Source: Caenorhabditis remanei
Lineage: Eukaryota; Nematoda; Chromadorea; Rhabditida; Rhabditidae
Direction of reading: 5' to 3'
NCBI RefSeq assembly: GCF_010183535.1
Contig: NC_071332.1
Coordinates: forward strand, 20,150,001 to 20,214,000
Length of the DNA: 64,000 nt
Positions 32,707 to 43,212 of this stretch are shown here, one piece after another; within the stretch, counting starts at the first letter, position 1; every line of letters starts with the position of its first letter. The position numbers and the translations under genes were made by a program. The notes beneath the pieces are model-generated. The model was not told the DNA's origin. It made no database searches and saw nothing but the letters and a program-made list of their open reading frames with translations.

Positions 32707-35700
32707 ATGGTGGATCCCGACGTCTATTACTCTCGTTTTCCAGAAGACCATTATCATCAGTATGAATATTATGCAAGTTTGGCAAGACCCGAGTTTTTTG
32801 ATGAAGATATTTCTCACAATTCCAGCTACAGTAGTCCTGCTCAACGGTATGATTTTTTAATAATTTTTCCCCAAAATCGGTAAAAATTGAAGTAGTTTCA
32901 CTCCGGCGGTTCTGAACGAGCCGTTATACGACAATGATCCACCTACCATTGATGAAGAGCCCGTTCCAGACGTTATTCAGATTAAAAAGAAAACTAAAAA
33001 AGTGAAAACAAAAAAGAAGAAAAAGTTCACCTGCTCTCACTGCAAGAAACCAACAATCAGAAAACATATTCATCCGAAAACAGGACTCATTGTGTGTCGG
33101 TCAGTGTCCTATTGGAAATTCCTCAATTTTACCTAGCCATTTTCCAGATCATGCTATTTATTCTTCCAGAAATACGGACGGGACAAAAAGCTGGTAGTTG
33201 AGATGTTAGTGCGGGAAATGTCTGACTAGGGAAGACCACCTACCGTTATGGGACGTATTAGGTTGATGCATAAGTTTCTTTCTTTTTTGAACGTGTGACT
33301 TTGGCCCCCGGTCTCTAAGCGATGAGGTTGTTTTTCAACCCAAACTTTTTTGCATTTTTATCACCTCTTTAGTGGCTAACATATAATGTTTCAAGTTGGT
33401 GCCTAGACAGTCAGCTCGTGAAAACGATGGCTTTTTTGATCGCCAACCATGTGCCTGTTTTGGAAAGTTTTTTGATTTTTATCGCATTGCTATCGAAATG
33501 ATAAGATCTTCATAAGAAATTGAACGCAATTTATAGAACAAGATTTGATCTTGTTATTTCATTTTAGTTTTTAGTCGGAATGTTAAAAACAAAAAAGTTG
33601 TGATAAGACGATCGACAGCAACGAGAAACCATGGTTCAGCTGGGTTCAAACAGATTACAGAAATATTTGAGAGAACATTTGTACCAAACTATTTGTAAAA
33701 GTTAGAGGATAACATGAGTAAATTATGTCTTAAAAAAGTTTATGACAAAGCCATCAAATTAAGTGATAAAACTTGGCTGATAAATTTCTTATGATTTTTT
33801 CGCTTTCGAGAAATTTTGTGTACTAGACCTGAGTGGAGTCTAGGTCTCTTCTGAACGCTCACAAATAAGTCTCAATTATTTTATTGTAAGTAATCAATAG
33901 TACACACATTGATTTAAAAATGAGCAAAATATCTAGTGGATTGCGTTAGAGGTAGGAGCAGTAATCCTCATCAAACTCAAAAATCAAGTGATTTTGATGA
34001 TGTTGACTTCGGGCTTCCTGCGAAAAAGGACAAATGATGTGAATATTGGAAACAAAGTAAATTTAGAAACATCAATGTTTACTCTACTCAATAATAAACA
34101 TTTTGACCAATTTCTCCATCTAGCCTTTAAGAAAAATCGAAAATACTCGCCCACTCCTAAATTGCTGATCCTAACCTTTCATCAGGGACCCGCACTGAAC
34201 TATCGTTGCTTAGTTGGAATGCCTTTATTTGCTTTTTATAAATAACTTTTCTTGCTTGTTTTAATTCTGAATAGCTCACCCATTCTTGTCAACATTTTCT
34301 AGGAAAAAAATGAAGACGAAAAATAATACCAAAAAACGGTTCCTCAAGTGTTTTGACGTGCCTCCGGCTGAGATTAGGCGGATGGTGGACGTCAAGTCAC
34401 AGGTATAATCACAATGAGTTATAGGTACTAACCAACAATGTTTCTTATTATGTGAACTATTAGTCTTCTAGAAATTTCATACCAAAAATTACCCAAAAAA
34501 GAAAGAAACTTATGCATCAACCTAATATATCATTGGAAAGCTGAGAAAACGCAGATTCCAAATATATTTTCAGACTTGCCAGCAGTTAGAATTGGAGGGC
34601 AAAAACTGACTATATATTCGCAATCAGCGTTTTCTCAGCTCTCCACTGATATAGGTCAAGTCCTATAACTCTACGGTCACCTGGAGGTCTTCCCTAGTGA
34701 GTTTCTGGCATTGATAGTTTCAGATGTAGCAACTGTAAACTGCTCATGGGGGACAAAGAGCATCCAGTGACTGCTGTCTCGTTGTGCAGGTATGGAACCG
34801 AGACCCTAGACCCTAGACCCTAGACCCTAGACCCTAGACCCTAGACCCTAGACCCTAGACCCTAGACCCTAGACCCTAGACCCTAGACCCTAGACCCTAG
34901 ACCCTAGACCCTAGACCCTAGACCCTAGATCCTAGACCCTAGACCCTAGACCCTAGACCCTAGACCCTAGACCCTAGACCCTAGACCCTAGACCCTAGAC
35001 CCTAGACCCTAGACCCTAGACCCTAGACCCTAGACCCTAGACCCTAGACCCTAGACCCTAGACCCTAGACCCTAGACCCTAGACCCTAGACCCTCTGGAT
35101 ATCCTTTTCAATCATTTTTTTCTCAGCAAATGTTTTGTTCATCTTCAACGCTATGGACGGTACAGAACTGATTTCTCACGAGATCTATTTAAAATGTTAT
35201 CTACCAATCATCTGTGAGTTTTATTTTAAATGAGATGCAATACACCTAAATTTCAGCACTAAAACTGGACCCAGCATAAAGGTAGAATCAGAAGTCGTTG
35301 AATCCGATAGCTCCATTGAAAGCGTGCAGGATTCCTTAGAATCTGCTCGGAGGAAGAAAATATCAGCACGGATGAGAGAAATTATAAAAAACAAAAAATT
35401 GGTGAAATGCGCAGTTTTTTATTGCCCCAACAATATCGCCCCGGTTTCGTATCGTCATCCGGTTAGTAATCGAAAAGTGTGCCAGTGAGTCTTTATAGAA
35501 ATTCTTAAACTTCTGAAACTGAAACTGAAAGAATTTCTAATTTCCGGGGATGTCAATTGTTTTACAAACGGAGAGGACGCGATCGTACGAAAGCTCAATT
35601 TTCTATGGTGTTAGTTTTTTTTTTCTCCAGATTTCAATTTTAATGGTAAAATATATTTATTTGTTTCCAGATGCCAAAACTGCAAGACAAATAAAAGTGA

Positions 35701-35976
35701 GGGAAATCATCCGGTGACTGATATAGCATTGTGCAAGTGAGTCAATACTATACCTCCGGAAAGATCTGGATTCTGATGTTGTATAATAATTTCAGGCCGT
35801 GCCTCGCCTACTATAAACGAAACGGACGAGATCGTTCAAATTTTTCACGCGATCAATCATTTCGGAAAAACAAATTAAGTGAGCTATTATATTTTTAGAT
35901 TTAAAAATATGTATTTAACTTTTTAGACCCGATTCATAGCAATCAACATTCATTCCACAAGGGAAATCAATATTGA
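32707..35976 (+). CDS. ZF-D: four-finger GATA-like gene split by transposons
   Basis: Exons 32707-32846, 32893-33099, 33148-33225/9, then after an insertion 34724-34789, 35127-35213, 35257-35484, 35532-35609, 35671-35736, 35796-35878 and 35927-35976 (TGA). An acidic Tyr-rich start (MVDPDVYYSRF) precedes a Lys-rich stretch and finger 1 (CSHCKK ... HPKTG ... CRSCYLFFQKYGRDKK). Finger 2 is CSNCKLL ... CSKCFVHLQRYGRYRTDFSR, finger 3 CAVFYC ... GCQLFYKRRGRDR, finger 4 CQNCKT ... CKPCLAYYKRNGRDRSNFSR. As it stands finger 1 runs into TAG at 33227-33229 within the inserted element, so only a one-finger protein may be made. The acceptor of exon 35532 is poor (no pyrimidine tract). Confidence 0.65.
33226..34697. 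mobile_element. foldback element inserted in ZF-D, itself split by a mariner-like element
   Basis: Left end CTAGGGAAGACCACCTACCG, right end CGGTCACCTGGAGGTCTTCCCTA, imperfect inverted arms related to the element at 10298-10856 (both contain ATTGGAAAGCTGAGAAAACG-like text). It lies exactly between the end of a ZF-D coding exon and a canonical donor GTGAGTTTC. Confidence 0.6.
33258..34525. mobile_element. mariner-like element, probably non-autonomous
   Basis: Perfect terminal inverted repeats of 25 bp (TTAGGTTGATGCATAAGTTT CTTTC and its reverse complement) flanked by TA at 33256-33257 and 34526-34527; 1,268 bp, the usual mariner size. The TTAGGTTG start is typical of mariner ends. No intact transposase frame is visible in either strand; the longest ORF (33988-34245) has no recognisable DDE motif. 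Confidence 0.8.
34801..35092. repeat. (CCCTAGA)n heptamer satellite
   Basis: About 41 tandem copies of CCCTAGA with a single substitution (C to T near 34930), inside a ZF-D intron, starting 11 bp after the donor of exon 34724-34789. Related to, but not the same as, the nematode telomere repeat (GCCTAA on this strand). Confidence 0.95.
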
Positions 35977-36328
35977 ATCATTTCGTGGCAATTCTGAAAC
36001 TTAAGAAGACAATTTTCATTTTCTATAAATATTTCACTTGAAGACAGAACAGAAATGTTTTAAAAAACATTCTTATCTCCTGAAACCATCTCAATAATAG
36101 TCCTCTATAAATTTTCAAATGTTTAGCAAAGTTCCATTTGTCAGAAGTGTCTGGGTGTAGATTCTTATCTCCTAAAACCATCTTTTAGAAATTTGCAATT
36201 TCCGTTTCTAATTTAAAGGTTTTATAATAAATTTGTGTTGTTTTTTTAATTAGTTCTCGATGCTCTTTTCTAAATTTCTATTGAGTCACACACAAGTATT
36301 TATTTTTCAATCAAAAACATTCAAATGA
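35977..36328. other. 3' region between ZF-D and the convergent secreted gene
   Basis: Holds two copies of TTCTTATCTCCTGAAACCAT CT (about 36073 and 36160) that also occur upstream of ZF-D (32579), and AATAAA near 36226. No gene seen. Confidence 0.5.
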
Positions 36329-37216
36329 TCAGTACGAAAAAGAGAATGAAACGGAAAAGACCAAAAAGCCAATCAGAATGGAAGTAGTAGACGATCCAGA
36401 GGTCACATCAGTCACTCCAACAGAATCCTTGTCTTTTGCTTCAGAAGTTGGTTTGGCCGGAGGTTGAGTGCTGAAAAATTCAAAAATTTACAGTTTAGTC
36501 CAATTTTCTAGTGCTTACAGTGTTTTCTCCGTAGTAGTGGTCGGAGGAATCAGTGCACACAACCCATCATTATTTGCATAACCAGTGGCACAGTTTGATC
36601 CGGGAACTCCATAGAATCCTTGGAAATAACGGAGATTCCCGTCAGGGTCCGCAAGGAAAACTCTAAAAACTATATATCAGAGTAAATGTGAGCAATCCTC
36701 ACCCTGGTGCAAGAAAGCAATACGTTTGAAAGTTGTTTGATCTCAATCCTACGCAACCAATTGTTTTATGAATTGGAGACAAAAGGCTATCGATGTTGTG
36801 ATATGATCCACTTCCATCTTCATCTTCTTCCAACTGGATTCCATATTCTTCAAACAAGTTGTCTAAAGAATCCATACCAATAAAAAAAGTTCTATTTTCG
36901 TTCAAATGTATCCTTCCATTTCTCAACACTTCGCTGAGTTCATTAGCAAGTTCCTGATCCCACGTCTAAAATTCGCAGTGGCATTTTAATGAGGATTCCA
37001 CCTTGAACTCACCAATTCATATCCATCTGCAATATTCAATTTTTTGACCATTGCACGCTTTTGATCATTGATGTCCTTCACAAATTTATCGCAATCTTCT
37101 TTGGGTAACGGTTCGATAGTGGTAGTGACATTAGCAGAAGGAAATCCTTCAGCAGATAAGACGAGAGCAGCAATTCCCAATGAAATCACAAGAAGCAGCA
37201 CAGTTTTGGTGGTCAT
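36329..37216 (-). CDS. secreted or GPI-anchored CAP/SCP-like protein (copy A)
   Basis: Exons 37216-37013, 36965-36703, 36662-36519 and 36470-36329 join in phase to 250 residues. A signal peptide (VLLLVISLGIAALVLS) is followed by a domain whose landmarks (NDQKRAMVKKLNIADGYEL, TWDQELANEL, LLSPIHKTIGC, CFLAPG) resemble divergent nematode CAP/SCP-like extracellular proteins. A GFYGVPGSNCATGYANNDGL stretch, a Pro/Thr/Lys linker and a hydrophobic C-terminus (SILIGFLVFSVSFSFSY) follow, suggesting a GPI or membrane anchor. Upstream, a TGATAAG site (37337-37343, minus) and TTATAAGG suggest intestinal GATA-factor control. Family assignment is tentative. Confidence 0.65.
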
Positions 37217-37336
37217 TTCGAGTGGATAGTGGAATCGGGTTGGATTGATGTGGATGGAGAGATTTGTCCCTTTTGAGTAAGGGTGAAATCGGTTTGAATT
37301 GATTTTGTTGTGGAGGTTCGTCCCTTATAAGAAGTT

Positions 37337-37343
37337 CTTATCA
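37337..37343 (-). promoter_or_regulatory. TGATAAG (GATA-factor) site upstream of copy A
   Basis: CTTATCA on the plus strand, followed by CTTATAAGGGAC reading toward the gene. The duplicate gene B keeps both elements (40769-40775 and CCTATATAAGG at about 40755-40765). TGATAA is the core recognised by the intestinal GATA factors of Caenorhabditis. Confidence 0.5.
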
Positions 37344-37507
37344 AGATGACCTTTTCACAAAAAAAATTGGAACATAAAAGGAAAGTCAGAGCACGTAAAC
37401 ATTTAAAACTGTTTGGTTTTTGTAGTGTCACGGGTTTAATTATACTTTCTTATATATTTTTGTTATAGAATGGAATACGTGTCTTGTTTTTTTTTAATTT
37501 ATTGAGC

Positions 37508-37767
37508 TTATTTAATGGAAAGAAAAATAATCAATAGTGAACACTGGAAACCGTGATCAAGCTCGGAATCGATGTCTTCAATGTCACTTATTTCTTGAAT
37601 CTGTCTCATTTTTCGTATTGGCTTTTCTTTTTTCATCAGAGTATTCTTCCGTTTTTGAACAGGCTTCTCACAGATATCGGAAACAAGTTGAAGAGCAGAA
37701 GAACTTAATGAAAATATTTTTTTTAATAAATATCTATTTCTCGCTGGCGGCAAATAATCTTAATTAA
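37508..37767 (-). pseudogene. remnant terminal exon of a finger gene
   Basis: Reads SSSALQLVSDICEKPVQKRK then KKEKPIRKMRQIQEISDIED IDSE, matching the last exon of ZF-G (46196-46340) and ZF-H (50410-50551), but without fingers upstream and with the stop replaced by extra residues. The adjacent sequence also occurs next to the second remnant near 41090, as part of the 36.3-37.8 / 39.7-41.1 kb duplication. Confidence 0.6.
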
Positions 37768-37783
37768 AATTTGATAATTTTTA

Positions 37784-39124
37784 TTACAATTTCAAAAGAT
37801 CATCACAAATATAAATATTCCTTTGCTCATCGCACACGAAGACACATCCATTTGACAATTTCAGCTCTTCACCAAGAGTATGCATTTTTCCATTCAGGGA
37901 GCAATAATCTTTCATAACTTCATTCCCATTTCCGCATCTCAGACCAGCTCCTTGAGTCACGTCGACCCAACTGCTTTTATGAAGATATGTTTGGTTTTTA
38001 TATGTGCAGCCCGTTTCTGAAATTAGAACATTTAATGAATAATCATTAAAAAAATTAAAAAATAACCTTCTTCAGTAACATTTATCAATGTCACGTGGCC
38101 CGGTTCCGTTTCAACACATTTTAAGTGTCGCGTGTTGACTCGCTTTGAACTTTGGATTCCATCAGAATCCTCCACAATAACCAGATCAGATTTCTCATAA
38201 TAATTGTTTAAGCGAATAGTGATATAATCAATAAACTTTTCAATGTAGAGAGAATTGTTTCCTAAAAATCAAGAGTCTTGTTTTTAAATAGCTGTTTTTA
38301 GGTATGTATTCTCAATTACCCAAATGATGAACGTCATACTCCTCTTCTGAATTGAATTTGCACTCTACAATATAATATAATATAATATAAGAAAACTGAA
38401 ATTGAACAAAACTTTTTTAACGCACCTGTCACTTTTTTGTCAAAATACCCGGATTCTGAGCGCACACACTCCATAGTCACGTTTTGCACTAAATGCTTGT
38501 CTCCTTGGTTCTCTTCCTGCCATTCATCGCCCAATTGGTAGACAATTCCATTGTGATAACACCCAGGGACTGAAATTTGTACTTTGTAAACTTTTCGTTT
38601 ACTTATCCACTCACCAAACTCAAAAACACTTTTCAACCGTCCATCGCCAATATCACACGAATGTTTTACAGATCCATTGTTCATAGTTCTGGATGATCCT
38701 GGACTCAATACTTCATAATTCTCATTTCGTTCTACAGATTGACAAGCAACAGGTTCAAGGCTCAACCTTCCATCTTCCACATTTCTTGTACATTTCCACA
38801 TCAGTCCAAAAGCCAGATCACGCTCATATATTACTCCATGAAATGGATGTGGGGAATTCTCGTTACTTTCAGCAGGTGATTTACAATCTGAAACAACTTC
38901 CCCGTTGTGTTTGATACAATTAACTCACTCCAATATTCAATTCCTTGATTTCCAACCAACTTCTCTTCATAAAAACTAGTTATAACAAAATTCGTTGTTC
39001 GGTATTTTGTGTACTTCATCAGCTTCGGTCTTTTGAATGCCGCGTCTATCGGTTTCTGGCCAAACCACCGACATTCCACAGAGGTCAGCAGAAAAAAGAA
39101 TGAAAGGATTAGTAAATATTGCAT
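37784..39124 (-). CDS. secreted mig-18-like protein with fibronectin type I-like repeats
   Basis: Exons 39124-38929, 38887-38615, 38569-38426, 38364-38320, 38261-38067 and 38016-37784 join in phase to 361 residues. A signal peptide (MQYLLILSFFFLLTSVEC) is followed by cysteine-rich repeats with the pattern C..G.xY..G..W....(M)xC: HGVIYERDLAFGLMWKC, CYHNGIVYQLGDEWQE, CTYKNQTYLHKSSWVDV, CSLNGKMHTLGEELKL. This is the arrangement of the mig-18-like fibronectin type I domain of nematode extracellular proteins. Role outside the cell, perhaps matrix or lumen; exact partner unknown. All junctions are consensus GT-AG. It is located between the two duplicated secreted genes, on the same strand. Confidence 0.75.
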
Positions 39125-39287
39125 AGCAGCTCGAAAAATAATTGTTGAACAATTTGTTGATTTTTATACAGGGGTCACTCATAAAATATTCGTACTACCC
39201 GATCTGTTTGGACAGCTTTGTGTATGTACGTTAGACACGATTCGCTCTAAGTGAGTTACAAATATTTCAAAATGTATAGAAAACCAT

Positions 39288-39545
39288 TTATTTTTTTACA
39301 AACAAATCTAAAAAATCTATTGTAGGGAATTGACATTCATTTTTTGTTGCGGTTTTCTCTGCTCTCTTCCGAGTATCCGGATGTCTCAGGGAGCCATTTC
39401 GTTCAAATTTCCGTGTTTTTCTCTCGGGTCTGACGCTATGCATGCTTAGCCAGTCAGTATGATTAACCAATCTTCTAGACATATTCGGATCACGAATCTT
39501 GCTTGGCTCAAATCCAAACAAATTCATTGAATTGTTTTTTGCTAA
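39288..39545 (-). pseudogene. orphan 3' exon-like ORF
   Basis: After a TTTTAG acceptor the frame reads AKNNSMNLFGFEPSKIRD to DFLDLFVKK and stops. The RHPDTRKRAEK segment faintly resembles the HPxTxxR part of the finger family. No partner exon was found upstream. It may be a decayed fragment rather than a gene. Confidence 0.25.
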
Positions 39546-39672
39546 AATAGAGAGTCGGTGAAAAAATTTAAGATGAAACGAATCCATTGAAAAAACTGAA
39601 ACTATTCCCAAATTTTTATTGCGTTACATAAAACCGCCAATATTCATTTTTCGCTCAAAAAAATTCAGATGC

Positions 39673-40646
39673 TCAATACGAATATGAGAAAGAAACGAAA
39701 AAAAGCAAAACGGCGACGAGGATAAAAGTAGAAGAAGATCCAGTGGTCACAGCAGCCACTTCAACCGAATCCTTATCTTTTGCATCAGAAGTTGGTTTTG
39801 CCGGAGGTTGAGTGCTGAAAAATATAGAAATTTACAAGATTCAGTCAATTCGACGTTTCTAGTACTTACAGTGGTTTTTCCGTAGTGAACGAACCAATCA
39901 GTGCACACAATCCATCATGATTTGCATAACCATCGGTACAATTCGATCCGGGAACTCCATAGAAACCTTGGAAAAAAACATCCTCGTAACCACCTAAGGA
40001 CACTCTAAAGAGGACCATCTAATAAAAAAGTTTTTTAAAAATGTGAGCAACCCTCACCCTGGTGCTAGAAAGCATTCAATCTCAGTGCTGTTTCTTTCCC
40101 ATTCCACACAACCAATTCTTCTATGAATTGGAGATAATAGGCTAAAATAGTTAGAATATGTTTCACGTCCATCTTCTGGCAACTGGTTGTAACACCATGT
40201 TAGAGATAAGTTGTATAAAGAACAATCTCCATAATATGTTCTATTTATGTAGCTAATTACATAATCTCCTCTTACTTCCGCTTCGGTTGCGTTTATAACG
40301 AGTTCCAGATCCCACGTCTGAAATTTTTAGTGATATTTTAATGAAACACATTTGTGAGCATATTCACATGGATTCCACCTTCAACCCACCAATTCATACG
40401 CATCAGAAATATTCAGTCGTTTGACCATTTCACGTTTTCTGCCATTGAGGTCCGTCAGAAATTTATCGTATCGTAGAAATTTATCGCCAGAAGATGGACG
40501 TGAATCAGAAATTTATCGTATTTATCAATAGATTTTTTTTTTTTTTTAATCGTTTCTTTTGGTAACTCTGTAGGCATTTGCTCAGATTTGACGAGAACAG
40601 CAATTCCCAATAGAATCGCATGAAGCAGTAGTGCTTTGGTAATCAT
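39673..40646 (-). pseudogene. second CAP/SCP-like secreted gene (copy B), frameshifted
   Basis: Same four-exon structure as copy A: 40646-40390, 40317-40058, 40004-39869 and 39814-39673. The signal peptide (LLLHAILLGIAVLVKSE), LLSPIHRRIGC, CFLAPG, GFYGVPGSNCTDGYANHDGL and hydrophobic tail are kept. In exon 1 a segment containing GATAAATTTCTGA is repeated at a 50-bp distance (40455 and 40505), next to a T16 tract; 50 is not a multiple of three, so the frame from the start codon stops before NGRKREMVKRLNISDAYEL. Either a pseudogene, an assembly error, or corrected by an unseen intron. The promoter still has TATATAAGG and TGATAAG. Confidence 0.6.
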
Positions 40647-40929
40647 CTCGGATGGAGGGTGGAATCGATTTGGATCGATTTTGATGTGGAGATTTGTCCC
40701 TTTTGAGGCGGGAGGCGGAATCGGTTTGAATTGATTTTGATGTGGAGATTCCTTCCTTATATAGGGTTCTTATCAAGATGACCTTTTCAAAAAAAGGGAA
40801 CAAAAAAGCAAAGTCAGAGCACGTAAACGTTTAAAACTGTTTGGTTTTTGTAGTGTCACGATGTTAATTATATTTTATTTTATTTTATATTTTTAATACA
40901 GAATGGTCTTGTTTAATTAATTTTTTTAA

Positions 40930-41290
40930 AGTATTTAATTTACTTATTTTTTGAATCTGTCTCATTTTTCTTAATGGTTTTTTTTGTTAATCAATGTATT
41001 CTTCCATTTTTGAATCGGCTCCTCACAGATATCGGAAACAAGTTGAGGAGCAGAAGAACTTGATGAAATTTTTTTTTAAATAAATATCTATTTCTTGCTG
41101 GCGGCAACTAATTTTTATTAAATTTTTATAATTTTTATTACAATTTCAAACGATCATCACAAATAGTAACGATGCCACAGATAGTTATCTCTTTCTCACC
41201 TTTTTTTGGTTCCATAGCCTCTCTCTCTCTCTCTATCTCTCTTTCTCTTGTGACGCCATAATGATGAATGAGGAGGCGACGGGGAAAGAT
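40930..41290 (-). pseudogene. remnant of a finger gene: promoter joined to last exon
   Basis: Reading the minus strand, 41290-41170 carries the family promoter (TCTATCGACCATCTTTCCCC, a GA-rich tract, GGCTATGGAACC, AGATAGTTATCT), and 41090-40940 carries a decayed last exon (CTCAACTTGTTTCCGATATC TGTGAGGAGCC, ATGAGACAGATTC). Fingers and linkers are absent. The simplest reading is deletion of the middle of a ZF-G-like gene. Confidence 0.55.
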
Positions 41291-41558
41291 GGTCGATAGA
41301 GAAGAACTTTTGTCGCAAATTTTTTGAGAGGAATGATTTAGAAAAATTTAGAATGAAGAATGTTTCAGAAGACCGATCAGGTATTAGAGATAAGGATTGC
41401 ACGTTGATTCTAAAATTTAAAGAATCAGTATTCTCAGACAGAATCCCCCTGGAGCTGCTTTTCGTGTAAAATATCAATTTAAATCAAGTTGCAGTCTTTG
41501 TACACAGAATTGAGTTTTTATTCCAAAATTCGTGGAAAAAATGGTATAGCTAATTTAC

Positions 41559-42277
41559 TTAATTCGGTTTCAGCAATTCCTCTATTGTGAAACTGCTCCG
41601 AAACGATTTTCTGGTGCTCCGGATCACTGTATCCCTCATTTGTAGTGCTGGCGACATAATTTGTGGCACCGGTCTCAAGAAAACGGGAACTGGAGCAGCC
41701 GTGTAGTTTTGCAGGTACAGTTTATAATTATTGTGACAAGACCCACAAATCCTGCCAACATGAAGAACACTTTGCGGTTTTTCATTCAATATCAGCTGTC
41801 GACACATCAAATTAGCGCATAACATGTTCTTATACATCTTGTATGCTCTTCCAGGTTTTCCAGCTCTTTCACGGTATATTCTGATGTAGCATTGGCTGAA
41901 AATCCTTGTTTTTTTTAAAGTTTTTAGGCCATATAACTCACGGACAAATCTGTTTCCTTAGCTCTTCGCAATTATGAGAGCTCGCCCTTGGCAGTGGATT
42001 TTCACAAAATGGCATCCCACAGATTCTTATTGATTGATTTCTGAAATGTTTCTAGTAGATCAAATAAAAATGTTACCTTATAGCTTATACCTGTTCTGAT
42101 AAAGACAAAAAAAAAGCATTGTCTACAAATCTTCCCACCATTCTCTCTATGAAGACTTGTGTTATTCCGTCGTAACTGTTTTTTGCAGGTTGGTATCGCA
42201 CATAGCTCGTCTAGAAGCTCATTGGCTCTTTTGCTGCTCGGTGCGCGCAGGTTTAGTTTCGTATTAATAGATTCCAT
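41559..42277 (-). CDS. ZF-E: small GATA-like zinc-finger protein
   Basis: Exons 42277-42091, 42040-41942 and 41895-41559. Finger 1 is CAIPTC ... GGKICRQCFFFVFIRTG; finger 2 is CGMPFC ... KQICPQCYIRIYRERAGK; finger 3 is CANLMC ... GRICGSCHNNYKLY, followed by a Pro/Val linker (AAPVPVFLRPVPQ) and the tail SSFTIEELLKPN. Exons 2 and 3 join in phase 2 as in other members. Exons 1 and 2 do not: exon 1 ends in phase 1 while exon 2 needs phase 2. A T9 run in exon 1 (near 42110) is a likely place for an indel. Neighbour ZF-F is its tandem paralogue. Confidence 0.6.
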
Positions 42278-42573
42278 GACTAAAAAAAGAGAAATTTGAA
42301 AAAAATAAGCAAAGTCGCTGAACAATGTTTCACAAGTAAATAAAATTAAAATCGGGTCTGTCAAGGCCGTGTTGAATTGGGGAGAGATATTGATAGAAGA
42401 TAAGAGCGCGAACTTTTTTCCCTAATTTAGGTAATTTTAATTAAACAATTATGCAACATGTCTTGCCGCAATCATAATAATTAAAAACGGGTTTATGTGC
42501 ATAATTTATGTACATAATTTATGTGCATAATTAAAATACAACAAACACAACAATTAGCACTATTTATTTACCT

Positions 42574-43205
42574 CTAAGGTTTTAACAACTCCTCTATGGA
42601 AAATCGGCTCCGGGTTACTGTATCTTGTGGTTGTGGTACTGGGTAGAGGACGACCGGGACGGGAACTAAATTCGCAAAAACAGAAACTAACCACTTGTCC
42701 AGCAGATACAGGTTAGCGCAAATGCTGTAAAAAATATTGGCTATGTTTAATAGTTTTGATAAATTTTTCAGAACTTATAGGCTCACCCACAAATCCGCCC
42801 GACACGTTGAACGCACTGCGCATTTTCATCCCTTATTAATTTCCGACACGTCGCATTTCCACACAACAGGTTCTTATACAACTTGTAATCTCTTCCACGT
42901 CTTCCAGAACTTTCAATTTTAATTTTGACATAGCATGGGCTGAAACCTTTCTGGGTCCTCGATTAAGTTATTGATTTAAAAAAAAAACCAAAAAACTAAC
43001 CGACACACCGGCTCCTTCAATTCTTTGCACCAATGGAATTGTGCTCCCAGTGTGTTTCCACAATGTGGGATCCCGCATGTCCTTCCCAATTGACTTTGAC
43101 CAAATTGTCTGAAAAACAGTTAGATGACTGAAAGTTATACGTATTCAAAATTGATAGAACCTGCATATTTTCCTTCTTGTGTTTTTTGTATGGAGTTGTG
43201 TGTGG
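42574..43205 (-). CDS. ZF-F: tandem paralogue of ZF-E
   Basis: Exons 43108-43001, 42939-42787 and 42724-42574 (TAG) join in phase 2. They encode CGIPHC ... EPVCRPCYVKIKIESSGRRG, CGNATC ... GRICGICANLYLLDKW and the tail VPVPVVLYPVPQ ... RFSIEELLKP, mirroring ZF-E. A first exon in 43140-43205 is suspected but decayed: it lacks a recognisable first Cys pair, and a related stretch lies at 46440-46510. The third finger is split by an intron here but not in ZF-E. Confidence 0.55.
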
Positions 43206-43212
43206 CAATCCG

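Noticed and set aside
33988..34245. Transposase for the mariner-like element
   Set aside because: 85 codons without DDE or helix-turn-helix motifs; the element is most likely non-autonomous.
34801..35092. Interstitial telomere or CRISPR-like array
   Set aside because: The unit is CCCTAGA, not the nematode telomere unit (GCCTAA on this strand), and there are no spacers.
36329..37216. Kunitz or transthyretin-like call for secreted copy A
   Set aside because: Cysteine spacing and landmark residues do not fit either; a divergent CAP/SCP-like domain fits better, though only tentatively.
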